Positions 55,069 through 64,000 of a stretch of 64,000 bases of DNA are shown here, one piece after another. Position numbers and translations under genes: made by a program. Every line of letters begins with the position of its first letter. Position 1 is the stretch's first letter. The stretch is from Allium sativum (taxonomy: Eukaryota; Streptophyta; Magnoliopsida; Asparagales; Amaryllidaceae): assembly GCA_030737875.1 (NCBI GenBank), contig CM060922.1:306643456-306707455 (forward strand). Reading direction: 5' to 3'. The notes beneath the pieces are model-generated. The model was not told the origin of the DNA, ran no database searches, and worked only from the letters and a program-made list of their open reading frames with translations.

Positions 55069-55252
55069 AGCATTCAATGGAACCCCTAATAGTTGAGCAC
55101 CCCTTTGGGCCCCTAGTTTCGACCATCCATTTATATTAATTTAAGTTAGTGGAAGGAGAGAGAGTAAGTAGAAGGAGAGAGAGGGAGAAATGGGTGGTGG
55201 AAATTAGGGAGCCAGAGGGGTGCTCAACTGTTTGGGGGTGCCATTGAATGCT
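55069..55252. mobile_element. Foldback MITE, 184 bp
   Basis: Starts AGCATTCAATGGAACCCC and ends GGTGCCATTGAATGCT. The arms (GTTGAGCACCCCT and AGGGGTGCTCAAC included) pair over about 60 bases, leaving a GA-rich centre. No coding capacity. No obvious target duplication, so the superfamily is unresolved. It lies in the 5' LTR of element S and is absent from the 3' LTR fragment. Confidence 0.8.
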
Positions 55253-55469
55253 AGTCATGCACACACACACACACACACACACTTATATATATATATATAC
55301 AATTAAAATCTTTCAAAATATTTTCAATAAATTTTATAAACCTTGATTGCGATTAAAATATATATTTACCATGTTTATGTAAGTTTACAATGTTTAAAAT
55401 CAATATATATAAGTTTATATTTTCAAAACAATTTTGAAAACAAACTAATTTTCATTTTAAACTAAGGCG
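55253..55469 (+). other. AT-rich LTR remnant with CA microsatellite
   Basis: A CA run at 55258-55282 and a short TA run, then AT-rich sequence probably belonging to the 5' LTR of S. No gene signal. Confidence 0.4.
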
Positions 55470-56503
55470 TGTTGACATGTCCTCCTAAGTATGTCTAAAA
55501 AGCGTGCTAGAGTTGGATCGAGTAAAATGGAATGAAATGACTTAGCAGAGTGTTTATAATGTGATATAATAAACTATGCAATACTTATGCAAATAAATAT
55601 TTAATAAACTTATTATAGTGATATCACAGATAAACGGTATGTAAATGCAGTGAAGTAAAAATAAGCGACATTAGGAATTTTTATACTAGTTCGGAGCAAA
55701 GTCCTACGTCCACTCCAAGACTTCTTCTGGATTTTCGCTAGCAACACCCTCACTTCACCCTGAGGAACAGTCTAACAACATACCCGAGCAGCCGAACGGG
55801 ATTTCTTGCCTGAGCAGCCAAACAGGACTTCAACAACACAACAAAAGCTTTGACTTTAATATATGCTCTAAGTAATATGGATTAGTCACGATTTGAATAC
55901 ACCCTTCCTATAATCTTATCCCCATGTATATGATGTGTTTGCGAAGATTTGAAGGAAGTAGATTGCTTCTGAATTGAGAAATGTGAAAATATAATCAACG
56001 ATTCAAAGCAATAAGAATGATTTTGAATGCTTTTAGAATATAAGAGAGTATAGAAAATAAGATCACAATTTTAGACAAGAATCGATGATTTGGAAAGTTA
56101 GGGTTATAGTATATAAATAGTAATCAAAGAGAAGTAATGATTCATGAAAAAATTCAATGAAAAGTAGCGACTATTTTTTGAAATCGGATTGAAAACTCTT
56201 GGTGAAAGGAAGTGTCTCTTCACTGGAAATAGCCGTCGGAAATAATCAGTTGACTGATGAAATATAACCAGTCAACTAGTTGAAAATCATGTGTGTGTGT
56301 GTGTATACACACACACACACGCACACACACAAGTGCTCAAAACTGTCCACTTTTGTGCATTACCAGTCGACTGGTAGAATAATGACAAGTCGACTGGCCA
56401 GTGGCAGTTTTGGTTGTGATATCGTTCTGCTTTTTGTGTATATATATATCGTTCTGCTTTTTGTGTTATGATATTTGAGGATAGATTTTAACAATATTTA
56501 ACA
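55470..56503 (-). mobile_element. LTR K (minus strand), SIRE-like
   Basis: On the minus strand the GGAGTGGACGTAGGAC, TTTGCTCCGAACTAG and TATAAAAATTC series is the U5 motif of many plant copia LTRs; a plus-strand version occurs at about 57180-57230. A TATA-like CTATTTATATAC lies near 56113-56124, and upstream are CCAGTCGACTGG (56363-56374) and another GTCGAC (56389-56394). Ends (TGTTAA...TCAACA) are tentative; no target duplication was found. Confidence 0.5.
56286..56331. repeat. TG/CA inverted microsatellite
   Basis: A run of TG units passes through TATA into CA units, forming a perfect foldback. Another TA run of about 48 bases lies at 56650-56698. Confidence 0.85.
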
Positions 56504-56648
56504 CGACTAATTCACAAATAGATAATCATACTAAATTACTTTTCCATTAATCTCCTCTTCTTCTTTGTCATGAATCAAAAACTCATGAATTAGACTAGTA
56601 TTTTTCAAATTTCAAATTTGAATCAAAGTGTCCCATTTCTCTTCACTT

Positions 56649-56699
<51 letters not shown>

Positions 56700-57411
56700 T
56701 TCTCCCAAAATTAATTTTTTAAATTCTCTCTCATATATCTTCACTCCTTTCTCTTCCCTCTTATATTCTGACAAATCTATACTTATACTATGTCGATTTT
56801 CAAACTGAATCAAGTTGATTCTTCTTCAGTTTGGATCTACATTAAACTCTCTCCATTATACCAATAAAAAATTGTAACTCAGAGTTATCAAAGCAATTAT
56901 AATCAAGAACTAATGACTCAAGTTTGCATTCAGTGTACAAACAAATCAAAAATCCTTCCGGGTACAACTAAATAGCCTTGAATTTAGTTGGGTTTGATTG
57001 CGCTTAGTAAAAAGCAATTGGGATTGATTTGTTTTCCCAGAAATCAAGTAAGGTGAGAATTATATCATGGGAATCAAGTTGGCTTTCCCAGAGGTTTAAG
57101 AATCTGGACGATTCTCCTTATGGCCTTTAAATCAAGGAGTGCAATTGAATTAATATGGATTAAAGATCGTACATAGTGCGGAGCTGGATATAGGGTAACT
57201 CCGGATTAGTATAAAAATCCAGTGTATTCTTTCCTTTATTGCGTTTACTTTACTTGCTTTTTATTTTTTTATTTGATTTTTAATAATTATACATATACTC
57301 ATAAACATATTGCAAAAGATTTTTATAAATTCATAAATTTAATTAAACATTATTCACCCCCTCCCTCCATGTTAATCTAACCTTAAGATCCTTAATTCTC
57401 ATAACTTTCAT
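56504..57411 (+). mobile_element. 5' LTR of element S, R-U5 part
   Basis: Pyrimidine-rich leader (56700-56770), repeated GAATCAAGTTGG-like text, then GGGTAACTCCGGATTAG and TATAAAAATCCAGTG, and a TTATTCACCCCC end. These are habits of SIRE/Maximus copia LTRs just before the primer-binding site. Confidence 0.55.
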
Positions 57412-57428
57412 TTCGCATCTGAGCATTG
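57412..57428 (+). other. Degenerate primer-binding site of element S
   Basis: TTCGCATCTGAGCATTG resembles TGGTATCAGAGCATTG, the usual Met-type site of SIRE elements, with a few changes. It lies directly after the presumed LTR end. Confidence 0.4.
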
Positions 57429-57639
57429 ATTTTCAAAAGTTTCATATTCTAACCTCTGAAAAATAATTAAATGACAATTTTTAATCAAATCATTTACAAT
57501 ATTTTCATAAAGATATGTCACGGAATCATCATGATATTGATTTTTTAAATCTACTTGTTATGAAAAGTAACTTGGTCTTTCATGAAGATATTATTTATAG
57601 GAACACACACGTTACATGGCAACTGACAAAAAGACATAT
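57429..57639 (+). other. Leader remnant of element S, gag missing
   Basis: Only about 200 AT-rich bases separate the primer site from the protease relic. The Gag gene expected here (well over 1 kb in SIRE elements) is deleted. Confidence 0.5.
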
Positions 57640-58295
57640 GGTGATAAAGCACTTTAAATTAAATGAGCAAGTGGATATTGGATAGTGAATGTTCGAGGCA
57701 TATGACTGGAAATCTAGAGATTTTAAAGGATATTACTTATAAAGATGGTGAATTGGCTGCTTTTGGAGAAACTCTAACGGATATGGGATTGGTGTAGGCA
57801 ATGTCGCTAATTCTAAAACTTTTACTATTTCTAATGTTTTGTTGGTTATGAATTTAAAACATAATATATATATATATATATATATAGTATAAGTCAATTA
57901 TGTGATTTAGGTTATAAATTTTAATTTGTAAAAATAAGTGCTTTATTAAAGATAATGAGCCAAACATTAACCTTGCGAGAAAGAAAAATGAAATATTTAC
58001 ATCTTAAGCATGAAAATTTCAAATAAAGACATATGTCTTTCAGCCAATACAAGTGACCCTTAGATTTAGCATAAAAGAGTCAGACATTTAAACTTTGAAA
58101 TTTTATCTAAGATTTCTAGACAAAATCTTGTTAGAGTTCTTCCTTCGTAGTAGATAATTTATGTAATGAATTTCAATTAGGAAAACTTAAAAGAAGTCAT
58201 TTAAATTAAAAGATATGATTTCTATAAATCAATTCCTTAAAATTCTTTATTTAAATTTATTTGATCCTTCGCAAATACGATCTATAAATCAAAAT

Positions 58296-58348
<53 letters not shown>

Positions 58349-60610
58349 ATAGTAGATGATTATTCTAGGTTTACATGGACAATTTTCTAAAAAGTTAAAA
58401 GTGAAGCTTATGAGAAATTTAATTTGTTTTTGCTAAAGGAACTCAAAATACACTTTATATTAAAATCAATCTTTACGGGGTGATCGTGGCAAAGAATTCA
58501 GAAAAAAATGAGAAATTTTGCAATAATAAATAGAAAACTAATCATTTTTCTTTTTCAAGAACCATTAAATAGAATGGAGTAGTATAACGAATAAAATAAT
58601 GATTCAAGAGTGCACTAAGACTACGATAAATGATAGTAGTTTAACAAGAATTTTTTGGGTTGAAGTAGTTGCAAGAGCCTGTTATATTTAAGCAGACCAT
58701 TAACTAATAAAACACTATATGAGTTACTTTATAGTAAAAGCCCAATAGTATCTTATTTAAAGTTTTTGATACTAAACGTTCTATTTTTAATACTAAAGAC
58801 AATTTATATAAATTTGATTCAAAAATATACATATTTATTTTAATTGGACATTTAAATAAAAGTAAAGATTATTTAGTTTATAATACTAGAAGTAAGACCA
58901 TGAAAGAAACTTTACATGTTTCTTTTGATGAAACTGCAAATCAGTCAATAATAGTAATTATGGAGAAGAAAATTTCATAGTAGAAATATCTAATAATGAG
59001 TTAAATAATAACAAAAACAATGGTAATACAGAAGAATTACACTCAGATAAAAGAAGTGGATTTTAAGTGACTTCCTAAGGATAATATATTAGGAAATATA
59101 GAATATGTTGCTAAAATAAGAAATCAATTAAATAATATAAGCAAAGTTGCATTTTTATCAACTGTTGCACCTAAAAATCCATTAGAACCATCTATTGATG
59201 ATTCAAGGATTCTTGCAATGCAAGAGGAATTAAATCAATCCACTAGGAATGATGTTTGGGAATTATTCCAAAGATCGAAAAACAAATCTATAATTAGAAC
59301 CAAATGGGTATATAGAAACAAAATAAATGAACAATGTAAAGTCATTAGAAAAATCTCAACTAGTCATGCAATTTTTTTCTATGAAAGAACCTTTGCATAG
59401 CAAGATTAATAGTTATTAGAGTCTTATTTACTTTCGCAAACCAAAATAATTTCAAATTATATCAAATGATGTTAAAAGTGTGTTCCTAAATGATTTTACA
59501 AAATAAGATGTATATGTAGAGAAACCCCTAAAATTTTGAATACGAAAATTTTCCTAATCATGGATAAATTAAATAAAAGTTAATATGGTCTTAAGTAGGC
59601 TCCCAGAGCTATGTATGATAGACTTAAATCTTATATACTTCAATCAAATTTTGAAATTGGTAAAGTAGACATATTTATTAATAGTAATAAGAATGATATT
59701 CAATTAATAAAAAGATGTACATATGGTATTATTTTTGGTTCTACAAATTGTCAATTAAACAGATAATTTTCTACCATGTTGACTAAGGAACTTGAAATCA
59801 GCCATTATTTTCTAGGACTTCAAATAAAACAATTGGAAAATGGATTATTTATTTATTAAGAAAACTATGCAGAAGATTTAGCAAACAAATTTGAGATGTA
59901 AAGTATGAGTGGAAACCAAACCCCATGGCAACGAATTAAAATTTAAATAATGAATAAGATTTTATATATGTTAACAAAAAACTGTATAAATGAATGATTG
60001 AATCACTACTCTATATAAATGCGAGTAGACACGATATAGTGCATAATGTATGTCTTTTGTGAAAGATATGAATTTGAGCTCAAGGTATCACACGTAAAAT
60101 GGTAAATAAAATTAAGGTATGTTAATAATACGTTAGATTACATACTAATTTATCTTAAAAACGGTGCATTTGAATTAATTTCATATAGCGACACTAACTA
60201 CGCTAGCTGCAAATCAGACCAAAAAAGTTCAAGTGGAACTTGTCACTTTTGGGACACTTATTAGTCTCATAGTTTAGTAAAAACGTGCAATACTGTATCC
60301 CTATCTACGACAAAAGCAAAATATATTTCAACTGCATTAGCATGTTGACAAGTAATTTACATGCAACAAACCTTAAGAAATTTTAGTTAAACTAGACAAA
60401 ATCACAAATTTACTATGATAAATCTATCAAAGAATCCAACTCATTATGCTTGAACTGAACATATCGATGTTAGACATCATATATATTAAAACAGAATATA
60501 AAAAATTTATAACTTTAGAATATATTATTACCGAAAATCAATATTTGACATATTAACTAAACCTTTAAATCAACAATCTTTTAACTTAGAAGAGAATTAA
60601 GCATATGTTT
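57640..60610 (+). pseudogene. pol: Ty1/copia Pol relic (SIRE/Maximus-like)
   Basis: Broken in many frames but in canonical copia order. Protease WILDSECSRHMTGN at 57672 has Glu for the conserved Gly but keeps the Asp. ISNVLLVMNLKHN and LCDLGYKF follow, then a gag-pre-integrase relic (QLGKLKRSHLN). RT piece at 59186-59400: MQEELNQSTRNDVWEL, NKSIIRTKWVYRNKINEQ. Later come IIFGSTN, where the YVDD site is lost, and HYFLGLQIKQLENGLFI. RNase H runs SYSDTNYASCKSDQKSSSGT (about 60185), SLSTTKAKYIS and LSKNPTHYA. Most of the integrase core is gone. Integrase before RT marks it as copia. Confidence 0.82.
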
Positions 60611-61692
60611 GTTACCCGAAATTTAAAATCAAAAATAAAATAAAAGGCTGAACATTCAAAGAGTATGTCGGCATAACCCTAGTACCCATGTCGACATATA
60701 ACAGCTAATTTTTAAAATTTAAAATTTTCCTCCAAATCCGTTTATAAAATTATACGTATTACATCCATTTGAATTTTCTTTATATTTCTCTTTATTTTTA
60801 TTTGTATGAAACTTTAAAATTTTCTAGCAATTGCAACCACTTCTAATAATTATAAAAATCAAACGCTTCATATTTGTCTCCTTCTCATTATCCATTTCAA
60901 TGCACTACTTTGGCAAGAGTCATTAAAAAAGAAGGAGAAATTAAAGACATTGTTCAAATGCTTACTAAAATTCAAGTAATGCAAAAGAGAATGGCAAAGG
61001 AGAAAGAACGATGATGAAAAATACTAAGGAGTCTGCAAAAATGACTTCTGAACAACTTTGTGTATCTTATCATGAATAATCTAATATAGCCATTCACAAT
61101 CCTCTTCTGGATAATAAGCAGGAAGAATTAGAAGCAGATGTCATGGATGAAGACGATGAAGATAGTGAAGTTCATTGTGTAGGAGAAGTTTGTTTTGATA
61201 AGGATGGAAACTTTGTTGAACAAAAGGGAAATTTTTGTTTACACTATCCTTTCTGTCTTATTCACCACTCTCTCATTATTAGGAAGTCTAAGTAGGATTG
61301 TATATGATAGTTTCAATATAGTTGTTTATATTAGAATTAGTATTATACGGATTGGTTTCGTGTGAATATATGTATGAATTGATACAAGAATAAATAAATA
61401 GCTTGGTATGATTATTATTAATGATTAGTGTCCACACTTTTCATTTCTTATATATTGTTCATATCATCTCATTTATATGAACATCATACTTATCTAGGGT
61501 ATGTTTAGAGAGAATTAGCTATAGATTTAGTTAAGGGCTAGTTATTAAGAAATTGTGGAGGATGAAAGTTTTTGTTGATGACAAGGGGGAAGAAAATACA
61601 AAATATGCATAGATTGAGGGGAGTAAAGATTAAGGAGGATTATGGAATTTTAAGGCAGTTAAGAAGATATTTTATAAAATGGTTGTTATAAC
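60611..61692 (+). pseudogene. Downstream region of element S, possible second-ORF relic
   Basis: A stop-broken, Lys/Glu-rich stretch at 60915-61015 (VIKKEGEIKDIVQMLTKIQV) and an acidic stretch at 61095-61230 (EELEADVMDEDDEDSEVHC) could be remains of the extra ORF that SIRE elements carry after pol. I cannot confirm this. A GTCGAC occurs at 60690. GATGACAAGGGGGAAGAAA at 61580 is purine-rich, as in SIRE 3' regions. Confidence 0.35.
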
Positions 61693-62432
61693 AAAAAAAG
61701 GGAGATTTTAGTACCATTGATGGAAATTTAATAATAACAACATCAAGTAATGAATTTTTTATATTTACACATGTACTAATTATTATCTAATTACATATAT
61801 CGTATATAGTGCATGGCATATGAATAATGAAGACTGTATGGTATCTAGATTAAAGTTCCAAATGGATGATCCAAGAGTCAGAGAATAAAAACATGTGAAT
61901 TTTCATAACTTCAAGATATTATAGAGTCATAGATTTCACGTTAAAACTCAAGTTGCACTTATCTAATCTCCATCCATTTTACAAAATGATTGTTTGAAAT
62001 ATTCCTATTTCCAAAATATATTTCTAAAAGTTTTCAACCCTTTTTAAAACATACCTACTTGTCAAAATGACTTTGCAAAGAATTTTTCAAAAAAAATAGT
62101 TTTTAAATTAACTTTACTTTGAAATATTTTATACTTATTGGATTCCAATATTTATACTTATACTCTTAAGGAAACCAGTTTGATATTATACTTCGATTTT
62201 AACACTTTTCAAATATGCTTACTCTGGTTTTATACTTTAGATATACTTACAATTTGGTTTTTATATTATACTTTTACTTTGAAATTTATACTTTGATTTC
62301 AATATTATATTTTACTCTTTGATTTTAATTATACTTTGGATTTTAATTTTAAACTTAATAATTTGAATTTAAAGCTATTATAGTTTTGATATTTATATTT
62401 TAAAGTATAAATATTTGATTCTATATAGTTTA
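61693..62432 (+). mobile_element. Polypurine tract and 3' LTR fragment of element S
   Basis: AAAAAAAGGGAGAT (61693-61706) precedes TTTAGTACCATTGATGG, like the GGGGGAGATTGTTGGTACC junction of SIRE elements. The LTR then matches 50740-51139 plus 54823-55040 of the 5' LTR without interruption. It breaks off in a TA microsatellite at 62433-62461. Confidence 0.6.
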
Positions 62433-62461
62433 TATATATATGTATATATATATATATATAT

Positions 62462-62701
62462 GTCTTTTAGTGATAGTTTGTCTAAAGTCCCTATTAAGTT
62501 TCAAAATAGCCAAAATATTATTACTATAAAAGGTATGTAAATTAGGTCCCTAGAGTTATGTTAACTAATAATTGTATAAATTTATGCAATTATTCGGTGA
62601 ATAGTTGCAGAACTTTACGCAAGTATATCAAAAAATTGCAAAAATTTCCATAACTATTCAAACGAAATTTGCGGAAATTTCAGCAATTTTTCATCAAAAG
62701 C
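62462..62701. other. Unassigned AT-rich DNA
   Basis: No coding or repeat signal beyond AT richness and imperfect GAAATTTGCGG / GCAAAAATTTCC words. Confidence 0.3.
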
Positions 62702-63405
62702 GTAACAAACCTGAATTTTGGAACCAATTTTTAATTGATTTTACTGTAATTTAGATATTTAAAATGATTTATTTTGAAAATAAACGACTTAAAATTTATG
62801 TAAAGATGAAGTTGAGAATATAAATTTAAATTTTAGTTAAAACAAGTGCGTAACGTTGCGGTAGTTTTGAACTTTAAATGAATGTACAAAATCCAATATA
62901 AGTCGGAATTTGATAAAACAAGAACCGTTAGGATTTGTTTAATAATATCTTTCTAATGAATGTAAGAAATTGAGATTTCATGTTATAAATTATAAGTTAT
63001 TCCCGAATCAAAATTTCAAATTGTCGCTATGGAATTTATTAATATTTTAATATCAAATAAGCTCTTAAAAATAGCCATTTTGTAAACGACCTCTGTATTC
63101 GATGAAACTAATTTTGTTGGATCCGTAAAGTCAAATCATTGTCAGGTTTTAAATTTCGAGTCAATTGGAATTCATATGTAAGCGTGGTAAATTTAAACGC
63201 GTGTTCTATTTTAGTTGTAAATTAAATAAGCTAAATAAGGTTATTTTTCTAACGATCTCCAAATTCGATGAAACTAGGTTCACTAGGACCCTATTTGTAA
63301 AACATAGCAAAATTTCAAAATTCATAACTTTTGGAGTCAGTATGTTGTCGTGGCAAATTAAAACGTACATTGAAATTAAATTTTGAAAGTTATATTGATT
63401 TGTAT
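62702..63405 (+). mobile_element. LTR of family F, copy 3 (plus strand, truncated)
   Basis: Matches the minus-strand reading of F copies 1 and 2: GTTTTGAACTTTAAATGAATG, GAGATTTCATGTTATA and TTCGATGAAACTA. It starts near CGTAACAAACCTGAATTTTG and is cut at about 63405 by the LINE fragment. It is more diverged than copies 1 and 2 are from each other. Confidence 0.6.
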
Positions 63406-63990
63406 TCTAATTTTTATAAAAGCCAATCAAAACTATCGAATCAGCTTACTAAGCATATCCCATTGTATCTAGAATGGGACAATTTGGCTAGGAGCAAAAG
63501 TCGTTGGGGTTCGTTTGGAGTTCGGAGCATTAAACAAGTAACGTGCTTTAAGAATGATTTGATTATTGATGTTTATAGAGATGGTTTAGATCCCCCATGG
63601 GAATTTTCCTTTGAGAACATATTAGAAGGATCAGTGTTTAGGCAATTTTCCTTGCTTCGTGCTAAATTGTCATTGTATCATCTGGATAATAATAGTGATA
63701 ACATTTATTGGGGGCTTGATAAGAGTCTTCAGCATACTTCTGAATTTATGTATAAGTTTCTTAATTTTTCTGGTGTTTCTAGGTTTTTATTTAAGTTTCT
63801 TTGGAAAACTAATTCTCTGCCTAAAGCTAAATTTCTTATGTGGTTGATTATTCATAAGAAACTTAATACATCGGAGCAATTAAAGAAGAAGTATATTATT
63901 TTTGATGTTAAGTGTTGTTTTTATAGTTATTTGGATGAAACTGTTGATCATTTATTTTTTTTCTTGCACTGTTACCAATTATATTCTTAA
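63406..63990 (+). pseudogene. LINE ORF2 C-terminal fragment (RT tail and zf-RVT)
   Basis: Open frame giving the end of a plant LINE reverse transcriptase. LEWDNLARSKSRWGSFGVRS corresponds to the usual WDKVC..K..GGLGIRS block. A zf-RVT domain follows: NIYWGLDKS, FLWKTNSLPKAKFLMWLIIH, KKLNTSEQLKKK, CCFYSYLDETVDHLFFFLHC. The Met at 63331 lies in the F LTR and is not a real start. The fragment begins inside ORF2, as in 5'-truncated LINEs, and stops at 63988-63990. The last ten bases of the window are too short to judge. Confidence 0.75.
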
Positions 63991-64000
63991 TATGGTTTTA

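Noticed and set aside
1..64000. A host single-copy gene or intact rRNA, tRNA or miRNA locus
   Set aside because: Every long ORF is explained by mobile-element proteins and the rest is LTR, LINE, MITE or AT-rich filler; I could not support any host gene.

Overview
The window is repeat-dense nuclear DNA from a flowering plant, and I see no convincing single-copy host gene in it. The evidence for a plant is a stack of plant-type LTR retrotransposons (Ty3/gypsy chromoviruses with tRNA-Met primer sites and a C-terminal chromodomain; a Ty1/copia element of SIRE/Maximus type), plant LINE remnants, a foldback MITE, and AT-rich filler with many TA and CA/TG microsatellites. The species cannot be told from this sequence. 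Element names (A, B, C, D, E, F, G, K, S) are mine.

Layout. 1-8008: a minus-strand LTR (A') is split by a plus-strand solo LTR of the same family (A, 155-7383, target duplication GTATA). A in turn holds solo LTR B (2755-5778, target duplication GAACT). 8009-13353: a degenerate gene resembling the plant 'putative gypsy-type transposon' family, then a DUF4283-type (LINE-like) relic ending in poly(A). 13354-20727: an LTR of family F on the minus strand, unassigned AT-rich DNA, minus-strand LTR-element debris (G) and a LINE 3' end. 20728-28627: element C, the best preserved chromovirus, with 5' LTR, gag, pol and chromodomain but no 3' LTR. 28628-38955: element D, a related chromovirus with a truncated 5' LTR and full 3' LTR. 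D sits inside the 5' LTR of element E (38956-47686), an older, badly decayed relative. 47687-50455: second F copy. 50640-62432: a decayed copia element S, whose 5' LTR is interrupted by a short gag-only element (51140-54817), a MITE (55069-55252) and a minus-strand LTR (K). 62702-64000: a third F copy cut by a LINE ORF2 fragment carrying an RT-tail and zf-RVT domain.

How the parts work. In C and D one long Gag-Pol (CCHC knuckles, DSG protease, RT, RNase H, HHCC and DDE integrase, chromodomain) would copy the element and target it to chromatin. All copies here carry stops, frameshifts or missing LTRs, so none looks autonomous. Long LTRs (3-4 kb) carry the regulatory content: a GTCGAC-rich cluster, a GC-rich palindrome, a TATA box, family-specific tandem repeats, then a conserved downstream module.

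The most unusual signal is in that module. LTRs of families A, B/C, D and E each carry two tandem blocks of about 95 bp. Each block folds into nested stems whose paired bases change together between families, as expected for a selected RNA structure. Further on, in A, B, C and D, is a hairpin whose loop holds a self-complementary hexamer or decamer, reminiscent of a retroviral dimerisation site. I do not know a published description of this module, and I cannot search for one here.
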